Shown: positions 12,880-44,700, counted from the first letter of the stretch. The stretch: 64,000 nt of DNA from Synchiropus splendidus (GCF_027744825.2 NC_071334.1:58347437-58411436), one strand, 5' to 3'. Made by a program: numbers and translations. Notes: generated by a model from the letters alone, not told the origin.

Positions 12880-13255
12880 TCGGACAGACACGACTTGAAA
12901 TGATTTTTATTATCCTAATTTACAACCGTGAAAAGGGCGTTCGGATGGTGCGAGAGAAGTGACTTGTGCGATAAGTAGCTCAGCTGACGAAACTGACGTT
13001 GAATAACTCGTTCTCTGGTTGTTTCCGACGCACTTCTACGCGCTGCGGTCGGGGTAAACTTAGTCCGTTAACTTGGTGAGAAGCGGACATAGCACGCTGA
13101 AGCATCGAATGTGCAAGTATAAAGGATAAAATAAAGTAAAAAAAAGAAACCGGATCACCTACCGAGACAAAGCTGCGAGCTCCTGAAGCATCCGAGAGAA
13201 GACAAGAGTGAGTCAGTGAGGCTGAGCGCGCGCGCGAGCGCACGCACGCACGCAC
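12880..13255. promoter_or_regulatory. CpG-rich candidate promoter block
   Basis: This stretch is visibly richer in CpG than the surrounding AT-rich DNA (gcgcgcgcgcgag, ccgacgcac, cgctgcggtcggg). It contains a perfect AP-1 site, TGAGTCA, at 13209-13215. On the minus strand a good splice donor, TCTCG|GTAGGTGATC, lies near 13160. It could be the promoter and untranslated first exon of a minus-strand transcript, possibly the Jun gene 5 kb downstream, but no transcript evidence is available here. Confidence 0.35.
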
Positions 13256-15619
13256 ATGCACACTCACTTTAGATTGAACGTAACTTACTCATCAAATGTC
13301 ATCAACGGGTGTGACTTATTCACGCTTACGCTTCTTTATATTTTTCTTGTCCCAGCAGGTGTTAAAATTACACAGCACCGACATAACATTTACTTCAAAA
13401 TCTATTTCATTTTCAGACAATTTCTGCGTGCGCCCTCCTGAGGCCAAATGATTCATTGCAGCTCCAAATACACCTGCTCCTTTTCTTGGAACAGACGCTG
13501 CTTTCTCCACAAATATTGAGGCATATTACTAATACTAAAGGACAACACTGTTTATTTTGGAAATGTACTGCAGACAAAACATTGTTGTTACTATTTCATA
13601 TGCTTTATGGAAATAATTAGACCCCACTGAGGAAATTGGCGCATCTTTAGTGAGCTCCACGAGTTTTCATTGTATCACTGTAATATTTCTCCATTTTAGG
13701 CACTGACTATATATTTTTACAAAATTCCATGGTGGTTGACACTGGACTGATCTTCATATGGCTGAAAGTTAGTGTTTCTCAAAGTCAAGCTTGAGCATAA
13801 TTATGGACGAGTTCTAATGTGTCGAGAAAATACCTGTCTGGCTTCTGTCCTGGAACATAGTCTTGTCATAGTCAATAGTCTTGTCTTTAAGCCATTAGCT
13901 TAAATTTGAAATGTTTTTTATTTTATTTTATTATTATTGTTAGTGTCTTTGTCTGTATAGTGTTGTGATTATTATTGCTGCCCACAGGAAAAATGCCAGG
14001 GCTTCAGCAGGTTTGGATAAAAAAAAAAAAAAGTAAACATACTGACCTCTGATTTAAATTCACAAAAATGCACGCATACACACACACACACACACAAATA
14101 CATCCATTTTTACCTCAACGTTAGCACTATTTTAAAATCTCAAAAATTCTTGTTTTCCTTCATGAATTGACAGATCTCAACATCCCTCATACGAACGTCA
14201 GCCTCAATTTATCTTGACCTCATTCTTGCTAAAATGTTGCTCTCTGTCTGAGTGTCGGACACGTGTCACTCTTTAATGACTTATTATGCTGTTTTCTGTT
14301 TACCTAGTTCAGCCTGAGGTTGAAGCCTAAGAGTGTATCGAATGTAACAGTAAATCGCTCACATCTGAAAGTGATCAGCTGCCATGACTTCATCTGGACA
14401 AACTCCAGTGGTGACATCATCACCCTGAGTTCAACTTTAAGAATTTTTTTGGGGAAACAAACAATAGAAGAGAAAGATTTAGAAAAGACTAAAATAAAGT
14501 TGTGAAAGCAAACCGGAGATCAGTAAAATGTTTCACAGGCTTTACATGTTACATGTGGTGATTTCACCTTGAACAGAGTTCAGCTGGAACTGAAGCACTT
14601 ATGAGGAGCCAAGTGGGACATCATTCTGTTGCAGGGACAGATTAAGATATCAGGTGACACCATGGCGAAGAGCGTGGAATTGACATATGCTTTTGATTAG
14701 TGCTGCTCACATTAAACTACAGACAAATAATTGTTCATTACTGAGCACATTTGTGAAATCTGAAAATGATCTCCAATGAAGACCACTGACGACTGATGAA
14801 ATTCATATTTAAACCCAGGAACAGAGATCCTTAACACCTCGTTTTTATTTGGATGCTTATTCACCATGTCATTAAGCGTGTGTGAGCACCATGTGGTGGG
14901 CACCATATTGGATTATGGTGGAAGGAAAAAGGTATTTGTACGTATTTTTCTGAATTTAAAGACATTAACAAAACAGTACAGTACGAAGAAACACGCAACG
15001 AGACGAGAGTTGACATTAACGAAACAGACTGTATTACAGATGCAAACACTTACAACGTCATATCCGTGATTTCTGTTTAAAATACAAGCAACATAAACTT
15101 GACACGAGCGACCTTCGAGTGCTGCCAGAGTGAACAGAAACAGCTCAACACTTCCCCCCAGCGTTTGATTAGAAACACTACAGTAACATTAATGCACATT
15201 ATCGGGACACATGACTGGAAACAGAGGGTTCAGGAAGAAGCGAAGGAACGTTTGTGCTTGCCATAAAAAGTAAGCCTGGGACTTTAACATGGTCTTGTTG
15301 AATTGTTGGAAACCTTTTCTTTCACAGGGAACCTGTTTCCACATTTTAACTAAATTCAATGAAGGAGAATAAACGAGATTGTGCTGAATGGTGGAAAAAA
15401 AAAAATAAAAATTTCAAAAACTTCATCCTCCCTTGTCACCCTTATCCACTTCATATCCTCCTTTATCACATCCATGTCTAACATTCTCAACCAAAACACT
15501 GTGTTTGCAGCGTAGGTGGTGCATTGTTAGGCGTGTTATAGTGTTCCTTGGCCAACAAAATTAATATAATTGACCTAGTAAAATTCACATTTAATTCACA
15601 TTTATAAATAAGTTAGTCA
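13256..15619. other. intergenic, no gene seen
   Basis: AT-rich DNA with a short (CA)n run near 14076-14097 and homopolymer A runs. No exon, RNA gene or clear mobile element is supported. Confidence 0.5.
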
Positions 15620-15625
15620 TTTATT
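15620..15625 (-). other. candidate poly(A) signal of the cytokine receptor gene
   Basis: TTTATT on the plus strand reads AATAAA on the minus strand, about 550 bases downstream of the receptor stop codon (16177). It is the nearest canonical hexamer I noticed in the right orientation. Use of it is inferred from position. Confidence 0.35.
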
Positions 15626-16176
15626 TGGTTTGAAAAGTGCGCTCTGCTAGGGGTTGTACTCTATCAGCAGCACATTCCCTCGGATGCTCCTCAACTGAGC
15701 AATGAAGTCTGATGTCCCCATTAGATACGGTCATTTACTGGAAATATAAAATGAGGCCTCAAAAGCCATCAATGGATTTAGTACAGTTCTGAGAGCACCT
15801 GATGCTCTCAGATGCTCCCTGTTCTGCTTGATTAATTTTCTGACAGCTCTGCTGTCGCTGAATGTTTTGAATGAAAGCAGACGATTCAGCGAACAGAAGA
15901 GGTTGTGAACAGGGAGACTTAGCCGTAGACAGATTCACTGAGGAAAGTGAATTACAGCATGGCCACTACTAGCCCCTGACATGCAGCTGGAGCTTCCAAA
16001 TGTGGAATAGCCCTGGTGACAAAAGTGTCTGTGGAATAGTTTCCAGAAAAGAACCAAAACATTTCACTTGCTAAGTCAGATGAGCTCAGAGATTCCGACT
16101 GCCTGCAGCGAGTGACTTGTGTGATTAAACCATGCACTTTTCTCTACATCCAATCATGGCACAGAACCTACAGTGG

Positions 16177-28687
<12,511 letters not shown>

Positions 28688-28900
28688 GATCCTGCTCGTT
28701 GTTGTTCCAAATAGTGTAAAAGCGCCGAGGAGCAGCCTGGCGGTGCCTCCTGAACACGCAACTGAGGGCGCTGCTTGCTCGACTTGTCTCAGCCTTAGTC
28801 TGGGCGATGACGAATAAATTCCTGATGCGGAGCTTCCAGGGAAACGGCTACTTCCTGAGGGTTGTGGGAACGCAGGCTCAAACTTGAAAAAGAACATTTG
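28688..28900 (-). promoter_or_regulatory. receptor 5' region / candidate promoter
   Basis: This CpG-richer stretch lies directly upstream of the signal-peptide ATG on the minus strand. It holds TTCCAGGGAA at 28834-28843, a TTCN4GAA palindrome of the STAT-binding type. No TATA box was identified. Because the frame stays open upstream to another ATG at 28897, the transcription start determines which ATG is used. Confidence 0.35.
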
Positions 28901-29578
28901 CGCGTTGATCTCATGTCGTATCAAATATTCAATTACAACGTATAAAGCTGCACGTTTATTAGTAATTGAAGACTTCCATTATTACCTTACTCTAAGTGGA
29001 TAAAGTGGGCTTTCAACTCCAATTTGATGAGGGTTTTTGAGAGCTTTTATGTAAAGATGATACTCTACTGCTGGCTGAGCTCATCCTCAACTGCTGATCT
29101 GTTGAAGAAGATACAAGCACATCGCAGGTTCCAAAAAGGCCTTTCACTTGCCATCTGAGACCACTGAGTGGTTTTCAGTGGTTACAGCCCGTTTCCAGGA
29201 TGTTTCACGCCACATCAATTTTATCTCAGACTTGCTGAGTAAAGTTTCTACTGAACGACAGAATTCACCACAGAAAAAAATATTTGTGAGAAATATGCAG
29301 CGTCAAAGAGCTCGACATGACCAAGACTTCGGTTTCACTACTATTGACCACCACTCCGCAATTCGATGGCCTTGTGAGAAAGATGGCAGGAAACAGCAAC
29401 TCGATGGCAGCTCTGAGGAAAATCAGATGTTTACACTGAATCTTTGAATCTGATAATCTGAAGTAGTCTACATATGCATTTACAGGGTTAGGGTTTGCTT
29501 TTTTTTTTGGTCATCCGCACTGGCCGGCACAACACACCATCTATCGAGAGAGTAACCGGGCAAAACTTGAAAATATTA

Positions 29579-29584
29579 ATTTAT
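29579..29584 (-). other. candidate poly(A) signal of crat
   Basis: TTTATT on the plus strand gives AATAAA on the minus strand, about 540 bases downstream of the crat stop. No gene is seen in the 28.9-30.1 kb interval apart from this presumed 3' untranslated region. Confidence 0.35.
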
Positions 29585-30121
29585 TACCAGAAACATTCAG
29601 TGAGTTACTTGATACAGATTTCTTAAAATAGATTTCTATGCTCATTATGAATGTTATTTGTGCAATATCTCACAATAAAAAGTATCCCATGATTAACATG
29701 CTTATAATGCTGACTCAATGATTTACAGTCATAAATAATAATGCAAATGACTATAGCATGTTTCAGAAACAGCACCAACTGATTAAAGATCTATTTTCAC
29801 TAATAAATAACTGATGGTCTTCATCGATCGCTGCCACTGTGATGGAATGATCATCAATGAGGGTTGAAATACTGATGCTCCTTACAAGGACTAAATGTAG
29901 AAGGATCACGGACCACATACATGCTGTAGCATCCTTTAAAAAATACGGGGGGAATAATAACAGCCATGTCCTGCTGAAAAACAGAGGTGTGATTAATTGC
30001 ACTTCTAAAACAGCTCCAGTTGTAGACACTGTTACAGCAGAGGGAGAGTTGGTGGCACTGTCAATGGCCTTAGGGGGGTATGTTGCTGGCACATGTTTAC
30101 CCAGTTCAGCATGAGGCTGCA

Positions 30122-35297
<5,176 letters not shown>

Positions 35298-35787
35298 CGT
35301 TCTCGCGGAGAGCCGCCCACAGACCCAACACTAGTGTTGCTGCAGGTCACGGGATGAAACGATGGTTTTTATTGAACCCTTCAGGGGTCAAAGGACACTT
35401 GACAGCAGCTCACATCAGCTGAACCACTCAGACGTGTTATACTTTAAATAACTTGGGGGTGTGACCTCATATTTTCACTAATTCATATTCATGAAGCAGT
35501 CAAAAATATCAATATAGCAAATGAAATGCATCATACCAGTCAACCAACAACACATCGAAAGCGACAGCCTCTTATCACAAATCACAGTTGTTGTGTCGTA
35601 AACGAGTCAGGCATGAACTTAAATGTCAATCACGGACTGACTCGCATGTTCTCGGTCGAACAGATTTTGTTGAACTTTTGCTTCGGTTCAACTGTATTTA
35701 GTATTAAGAACATTAGGGGGCGCTCGTTATTCACCTTTAATTTTAACCAGCTCTGAAACCCGTGAAGAAGATAGGGCGAGCCTGGCA
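35298..35787. promoter_or_regulatory. bidirectional crat/ptpa promoter interval
   Basis: crat (minus) and ptpa (plus) have start codons only about 490 bp apart, head to head, so both promoters must lie here or in overlapping untranslated exons. The crat-proximal part is CpG-rich (ctcgcggagagccgccc). No TATA box is obvious on either side. A DR1-type nuclear receptor motif lies near the crat end and an AGGTCA half site at 35344-35349. Divergent, TATA-less organisation is typical for housekeeping metabolic genes. Confidence 0.6.
35385..35397 (+). promoter_or_regulatory. DR1 motif, possible PPAR response element
   Basis: GGGTCA-A-AGGACA is two AGGTCA-like half sites spaced by one base. It matches the PPRE consensus AGGTCA-A-AGGTCA at 11 of 13 positions. 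It lies about 90 bp upstream of the first crat ATG. Fatty-acid and acyl-carnitine genes are known PPAR targets, so the location is sensible; binding is inferred. Confidence 0.4.
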
Positions 35788-38700
35788 ATGGCGGAAGCAG
35801 AGCAGCAGTCAGGTAAAACAGCGCTACGTCTCTGCTTGCACTTTGCCAATTTTGAATTCTTTTGCGGTCCAAAAGTTTCAATGGGCAGGTTTCCTGGTCG
35901 CACTTCACACGAGTCATATTAAAATACATTTTGACGTCGCTCCTCTTCCACAATTCCTGCTAACAGCATTGTTTATATATGTGATTTTATGAAAGCGAGA
36001 TGATTTCACCACTCACACGCTATTGAAAACTTCCTTGTACGATGTAGTATAGAAGCATGTTATCATGTTTACGCTGCTTATTTCTCGATGTCGATCTCAA
36101 ATAGTACATATATATTTCCAGGCGTACCTATCCATCCCTACCATCACGGCATGTCATAAATATATTCAATGTTCAAAAGCTCCAATGACAAAAAGTTTGT
36201 CCAACACATGGATCACATTTACATCAGCTTGATAGAATTAAAAAAATCTATATTTATCGTTCGTCACGGCAAATGGATCATTACTGTAATGTCATTGAAA
36301 TGTTGCCAACTTACTGGATAAATTATTTGTCTTTAGAAGGATACAATGACGAGATCATTTCCGTGAATTCCTCCATGATGTATGACAAATTGATCTTTCG
36401 GACTATTTTAACTGGCCTGACGGGATGCGTTCTTAATTACTTCCAATGTACATCTTCCTTCGACCGCGGTTGCTAAGTGTCAACAGTCACTTGTGCAATG
36501 GTAATGATGCCCTGCCCGATGCCTTTTATTGGTTTAAGCCGCATATCTTGGCCGTTGTACGATTTCTGTTTTTAATTTGTATTCTTAATATTTTGTGTAT
36601 TTGTTTTGTTTATTATTTTTTATTTGTTCTTTACCAGTGTTCACCAGCAAGTAGGTATAAGTTATATTAACATCCAGAAAAGAAAAAAAAAACCTTTTTT
36701 TTTCTCTGGAATAGGACATGGATAAGCAACCTCATCATTTTTTATTTTTTTTTGTCAAATCCCTGTTTGCAGGATCTTCTCCTGAAGATGAAGCACCCCA
36801 GGTTGCATCCGATGCAACCTTCATGATACCCAAGAAAGAAATCAGCATGGTGCCTGATATGGGCAAGTGGAAACGTTCTCAAGTAAGTTTGTAATTAAAC
36901 CTTTTTTGTCTATATTTTGCTTACAGAATTGTGTTTTTTTTTTTTCAGGCATATGCTGACTACATAGGTTTCATTCTGACACTCAATGAAGCGGTCAAGG
37001 GCAAGAAACTATCATGTGAATATCAAGTTTCTGAGGTGTGTAATCGATATGTATGATTATATCTTAAATATGAGACTGAAACCTTTCAAATAAATCTGAT
37101 TCATGCTTGCCTCGTCGGAGATTATTTATTATTAGAACTGCAAAGTCTTCCTGTTATGCGGTAAAAGAGATACATATAGTATATTGTATCTCAGTATAAA
37201 TTGTACTAATGTAGTATACATTATGCTGTTTAAAGAAGCATGTTTGACAAAATTATCATGTCTAGTATACAAACCATACATGCTAGTGGACAGTATAAAG
37301 TCTGACCATGGACGAATGGTGCATACAACAGTAATGAGTATGAAGTATGTGATAGTTTAGCAGTGTTTACTGTTGCTTCTGGTTAACATGCCAATTTTAT
37401 CTTGTTGCTTCTTTTGGCAGTCAGTAGAAAAGTTACTTGATCTTTTGGGAACCCTGGATCGATGGATAGATGAAACACCTCCTGTTGACCAGCCCTCCCG
37501 TTTTGGAAATAAAGCCTTTAGAACGTGGTTTGCCAAACTAGACCAGGTTGGTACAGAAACTTCCGAGGTCCACTTTTGTGAATGAAATTGTTCAAATTCA
37601 TGTTTCATATCTGCACAGGAAGCAGAGGCATTGGTGTCTTTAGTACTTCCTGCTGATAAACAAGCAGCTGCCCCAGAAATTGCAGTCTATCTGAAAGAGT
37701 CAGTGGGAAATCCAACCAGGATAGACTATGGTACAGGTGAGTGTGTTGTAAAAGCAGTTTCATTCGATTATTTGCTTTTTTTAAGTGGGTACTTGACATA
37801 TCAATAAAGGTTACAGAGTTACTTGTGAATTCACAGACATCCCACATTACCATTCATGCTCAAAATCTTTCTTTTAGTCAGTGGCATTAATAAGTTACAG
37901 CCGAAAACTGTTTTCTTTCAGGCCACGAGGCAGCTTTTGCAGCCTTTCTCTGTTGTCTTTGTAAAGTTGGGGCTCTGTTGGTTGAGGATCAGCTGGCTAT
38001 TGTTTTTACGGTTTTTAAAAGGTGAGCTGTTTATTATTGTATTGATAGATGGTTGTATTATATGTGACAAAACTTGAAACTACACTCAAATATTTGAATT
38101 CGATAAGATACCTTTGTTATGTTGGTGTCTGCAGGTATCTCTCTGTGATGCGAAAGCTCCAGAAAACGTACAGAATGGAACCAGCTGGCAGTCAGGGTGT
38201 GTGGGGACTGGACGACTTTCAGTTTCTTCCTTTCATTTGGGGCAGCTCCCAATTTTTAGGTAAGAAACTTCAATTATGTCTGAACTGCTGTTGTATGTTT
38301 CATCAGTGTCACAAATAGAAAGGTTTGCCTTTAAAGAGTGGGGTTGATAAAATGTAATTTCAACCTGCAGGTCAATAGTTTTGCATAGTTATCTGGATGT
38401 GAAGCCAGCCGTCATCAAAATAGCACTGTATTACTAAGCTGTCTTATTGACTTCTCAATCGTGTAGCTGTCGTGACGAATGCTCTATTCAACATGTAACT
38501 CAAATGGTCATGACTGCCGTTGGAGAAGGGCAGAAATTGTGAAAGTGAATGGGGCCATCTGGTGGCGGACAAGGTGGAAATGCAGTCTGACCTCTCCTCA
38601 GATCATCCGACTCTGGAACCTCGGCACTTTGTGGATGAGAGGGTTGTCAACGAGCATCACCAGGACTACATGTTTTTAGAGTGCATCAAGTTCATAAATG

Positions 38701-41700
38701 AGGTAAGAAGGCCAAACTCTTTTTGTCGTCCATTCAAACTGCAAGCATTGATAATGGCCGATTTAGTCTGGTTGTCAACACGCGTGTAAACAGAAGGACA
38801 TCTGTTCAAAAAATGATATGTATTCCCATATTTATTAAAGGATTTTAGATACTGGTCAACATAAAACATTTGAATTTGTTCAGGGATTTTAGAAGAAGCC
38901 AAACAGCGTCATTGAGACACTGACTATCTTTGTCTTTTGTGCTTGTGCGCTCATAATTTTGTTCAATGTATTGTTGGCTTATTTATGCAAATGCACTTGG
39001 ATCAATATTCTTTAAATTATTTTATTTTTCATTCAATATTGAATGAACTGACGCATAGTAAATTAGGGCGATGTTAATGTCCGCTAGGGGGTGATGTTCC
39101 ACACAAATTCTCTTTTGGGAAGACGTAGTCGCTGTGTTCAAACCCTGATGTTCATGTCAAGTGCAGGTGTTAATTGCATTAATAAGATCAAACTTGTGAT
39201 GATTTTACTGGTCAATATGAATGTCAGAATTTAAACTGGCCCAACAAAAACAACTTTATAAATACCTGAAACAATTCCTGTTGTGTTAAAAAGGGTTTTG
39301 TGGCTCAGTCAATGAAACAAAATCTAAAATGTTTGAAAAGAAAGACTTGAAATCCAAATGAACCAAAGTGAAACAAGCTCTTCCAATAACATGGGTGAAC
39401 CAACAGAAGTATACATCCTGTCCTACGTTAGATGAAATCCATTTCATTTATTAAAGTTATGTTTTTCAGTTAAACAAAACCCTGAATAGTGATTAACTTA
39501 GCTGAAGTAGTTTTGTAATTACAATCAGTCACAGAATTGTTGCGTTTGTTGTTTTATTATTTTTTTTAAGAATGAAAAAAGTACAGTACTTTTTAGAGCC
39601 ATAATATCTGACATACAAAAAAAATGAAGGGAAAAATTTCCTATCACAAAAGTGATGCTTCCCTGTGGTCACTGGAACCTCCAGACTTGGACAGTGTCTG
39701 TTAATCCTGGTTATTATAACCAGACGGACTCCTTGGTCCTAAACAAGACCACATGGAGTCTGACTACTGCCACCTCATGGTGATTAGTGCACAGAGCAAA
39801 CGATCTGGTTTCATATGTAATGTCTTTGTTCCTAGTTGTTTACATGAAGCATATCACACATCTGTGGTATTTATCCGATATTTACTCCTAATATTTTTTT
39901 ATAATTGAAATTGTGTGTTGGCCCGCAGCTGAATGTGGTTTTGTTCAGGAAAAGATGGGGAGGGGGCAGCAGATGGATTCTGTTGGTCCTGTGCCAAAGC
40001 AGGAACTGTGTGCTTTGTTTTTGGTTTTGGGAGGAAAAGGAGGGGAGGGAAGCAGGGGAGGGTGTTGGTGAGGCAAGCTACATCCTTTTCCTCCTTCCCA
40101 CTCAGACACATTGCCTCCTTCCCCCGTCATCCTCCCTCAGTTTGACCTCTCCCTCGTCCTCTCGGTCATGCGAGGATGCTGCTGTGGTCGCTAGGATTTG
40201 GACAACAGCTCTTCACTAGTCATAAGCTGAATGTGCTTTTAAGAGGAACATGTTGTGCTACAGGTGCAAAATTGCTCTTGGCTGTGAGGCCGACAACCCA
40301 GTCAGGAAAATGACTGTAAACTATTTTTATGAAGCCACTGGGGGGCAGTAGAATCAAGTCCCATCTGTAGTTGGCGCACTGAACTGGAGAGTGGGTTGCG
40401 AGGGCCAATCCAAGACGACATTGAGCAAGACTAGTCAGTGGTCTGCTGTACGCCCAACACTGAGAGAAACAACCCAAGACTTTGTACATATAGACCATTT
40501 TAAATCTCAGTTTAAAGATAAATTAACAGGCTTATATGTTATATTTTCACTGATAATCTCACTTAATTTGAGTTGATCGAATCAACATTTATATCATTTG
40601 AATCCAACTAGTAATCTGAAAACTCAAAAAGCTGCTTTGTTTCCATGAAAACTGAAAATATTTATCAATCATTCATTTGGCTTTTAATAATAATTTTTCA
40701 AACTAACTGGAGCCATCCAGCATAGATCCATTGTTTCTTTAAAATAAAAAAACAATACCAGACAAGACTAACAAAAACTATGAGCACCGAGCTTTATTCA
40801 TGGCAGAATGGTAGAATTATCACATTTTATCGAATTGTGTAGTACTTTGTGTTTTCTAGCAGCAGACTTTTGTTTTCACACAATCAGACATAATCGGACA
40901 GAGCAGATGCATAGCTTGATTGAGAACTAGCACTGGGAAAAATGAGTAACTGACTCCTGAAACTGCATGTGCTTCACAATAAACCCTAACGTACAGGAGC
41001 CTGACAGATTTGGCGTGTCAATATTTCAGAGAAGTCCTCATCTTGCCTTGCTGCGTTATAGAAAGTAGAACGTCAAATGGCCTGACATGTAGACAGAAAT
41101 GAAATCATATTTTGTCTATGTAATTTTACCAGCAAACTCTGACAGCAGCCGAAACAAGAGAAACTTCCATTTAGTAGCAGAAACCTCAAGAGAACCGGGT
41201 GCTTGTCCAACAAACAAAGATGGAGAATGAGCTGGAGAGACTCTAGCGTGCTTAGCATACTGCACATGAATGTAAATTTATCCAAAATGTTGGTGTTGGT
41301 GTCCCTTCAGAAATGTCTATCTTTATGACTTTTGACTTTTGATACTTGATACTTTGTTGTTTATTTCCACTCAGAATCGATATTCAACAACCATTGTGTA
41401 TCCCACTCACACCCCTGTCCTGACTTGGCACATGCAGACACAAACACACAAGCAGAGTCATGAATGAGACCCACTATTATTTTTTGCCCGGTTGCTCAGT
41501 TACACACGCAAACACTGCAGGAGCCAGTGTCAGAAATCATGATCCACATGCTCCGCCTTCAAGAAACAAAACGGCTATTGATGACAACTGATTTTGCTCA
41601 CATCATTAAAAACAGTCATATATATTTATTATCATTATTTTTTTAATGACATAACTCTTATCCATACCACAAGATGCAAGACTCAAACATCCTACTTCAC

Positions 41701-44700
41701 ATCCAGATTATCATCTTATCATCTTCAACTCTTTGCACTCAACAGAACAGAGACTGCGAACCAGAGACACTTGGAAATAACTTCTTTGAGTAAAAGGGCC
41801 AATAATGTTATCTAAAGGATGAAAATAATTAGGGGTGGTCCATAAATAATCGGTTCACATAAGAATCACGATTCTCATTTGCTGTGATTCAGACTCGATT
41901 TTAAATCTCTGCACCAAAAGAAAGACGGCTGAACGCACGCAGTAATAGCTCGAGTTTGGCATCACTATGGGTATTGCCGAATGCCTAGACAGAGGGAGCT
42001 GGACAGGACACACACAGTGTGCAACCATTGCAAAACTAAACTCGACCACTTCTACAACAAAACAAATGCACCATCTCATATTGTGAGGCGTCACTAGGAG
42101 ATCACCGACGCACAACACAGTCAGCCGCACACTGCCGGGCTTCACTGACAGATGAGCCATAAGGTTTCACTGAGGCACCTCAAAGCACCAGTAAAGACTC
42201 AGAATGTAAAAGGTATCATGTTTAACTGAACTCATTTTTTAAATGAAGACTCAGTTGATACATAAGCACTGTGTTATTTGCTTTTATGCTACAAGTGCAA
42301 CAATTACATCGAAGCATGGATACATGTTTAAAGCTAAACTTAAGTAGAAAAGAGACTTTCATGTCTTTATTTCTCATTCTGTCTTAGTAGATGAATCAGT
42401 AAGTGAGAAGCTGCGCAGAAATGGAGGTTGCTTCAGATGGAATATGTGTGAAGTGTGCCATGCTCAACTCATGGAAGTGATGGTTCTGGGAAATCCTGGT
42501 CTTCATTCATAGGTGTGGAGGTGCAGCCCACTTCTGATCATATGGCAGGATTGCCACCAGTTACGTTTCACTGAGGCTAGGACACACAGGCTAAAGTGTC
42601 TGGGGAAGGGGAAGCCTGGCAGTCATTGATGGATCAGGAATCGCCTCATCAACCCACCAACACACGAAGAAACGCAGTTGGTGATGAATGGGTGAATGCT
42701 GGCAAAACAAGTTTGGCATGATAGTGAGTGTTCAGGAAAGCGCAGAGGGAATGATTCCAGGTGTCCCACTGGATACTAGCAGAGAGGAGAACATGATTGT
42801 CTGGGCTTGTGCAGGGAAAGGGGTGCGGGATATGTTGGGAGAAGAATGCTGAGAATGGAACGGCCAGCCAAGAGGGAAGGAGGAGAGAGTGAAGCAGGAC
42901 GTGCTGTTTCGGTGTGAAAGAAGATGTCCAATTCCAGACTTCCATGAGCCCAAAACATTTTCAACTGAAAGCTTGCAATTTATTTGACACGACCATTTGC
43001 TTATCAGCGACCTCACCCTAGGTCATTGCTCTGCTAGAAGATGCCGAAACCCCCCCCTCCCATGACCCCCTCGTCACAGATGCTCTGACTCTCAAAAAGT
43101 CGTGGTATTTAAATGATTCAGTGTGTGTTTTTGCAAGTGAGTTATCTCCAATATCCATCAACAACATCCGATGTGTGCTCTGCTGCAGATCACTGCAAAA
43201 CTCCAGAATTTTAGTTACAACACGGGACAACAGTGGCTGTGTGACTTTTTTGTGTCACAACACACACACACGATGTAACAAGTCTGTCTGGGTGTGTACT
43301 TGAGTTGATATGGCACATTCAAAAGTATTGTCAAAATCGATGTTATCCTATGGTATAATAAGACGCTCCCTAAATCCATCCTTGTGTTAAAAAAAACACA
43401 TATTCTCCTAAATCTGTTGTACACACTTCATCATCATGAAGAAAGAGGATTGTGAGATGACCTACTTTCACAGTCCGAAGCCCAATCATATGTCTGAAAC
43501 ATACTGTCACGTAATACTTTTGTATTCAAACTGAAAAACCTTGCTCTTAACATGTGTTCCACCAATTTAACCTGGACTTGTCACGAGTAAATGAATGTTG
43601 GTGTCTCCGCTTTTCTTTCAGTCACCCCAAACTGTATATTAGAATAAATATTGTCTGTCTTCATAGATGAACTTTAGCTAAAAATAAATTCACTGATAAT
43701 GGCCCCTTACTCCCTTCCATCCTAAAAAAATAAAACTAAAAATGTGTCTTTCTCAGTTTAAGAGAGTGAGTTTCAGTTGCATATTAAAATGGTTAGTCTT
43801 GGTTGGGCTGGCTGAGAACCAATATTTCTAAGTCAAATCTCAACATCTATTTGATGTGACAACAAAGAGGCGAATAACCACCTGCTAACTGTTGTCTACA
43901 CCATGGCACGCCTTCTAGATATTAAATTGTTTTCTTTGTTAGTCAGCGACAGTAGAGCTGGGCGTCACCCAGTGCCTCATGGTCACCTGTGCACCAGTCT
44001 TCTGTTTGGATGAAGTAGGGGAAACAATATTGGAACACATCCAACGTTTACACATTTAACCTTTTTTGTTGTCCAATTGCTAACAAAGTGGTTCTTTGCA
44101 CTTGTTTTCTTGAAGTTCAAAGTGTGACCATCATTTCTTTAGTGGACCTCTGACCTCTGGTACGAATTGATAGTCCTGGTCAGTGATATGTTGTTTTTGA
44201 GAGCAATACTGACTTGTCCTCTTAATAGCTCTGTGAGTTAGTCAGAGTTCTCCATATGTGTTTTCCTCTTATTCACACATGTGGATGCTTCAAACTCAGG
44301 GTTTTTTTATTCACACACAAGGCTCCAGTGTAGCTGCGTGTGTGTGTGCGTGCATCGTCCTAAACATGAGTCACTTCCTTCCCCACATGCTCCTGTGAAT
44401 CACTCATTCCTCCAGGGAATACGGTCTGTCTCCACCCCCCTTTCCTCCCTCTTCCATGCCCTTCCCCCATGTGTTCTCATGCGAGGCCCTGGAAAGTGTC
44501 TAGAGCTGTGGGGGTGGGATGGAAAAACGAGGGTTTTTCTTTCTTTTTCTTTTTTTTTTTTTTTTTTGATGGAAGCCCCCAGTTTCAGTTGAGGTTCCAC
44601 TGCCCCTCAGGAGTAAATGGTGGGAATATAGTTTGTAATGGATTTCATTCATAAATGCCAATTTGGAACCGTAATGTTTACTTTGGTTCTTTGTCAAAGA

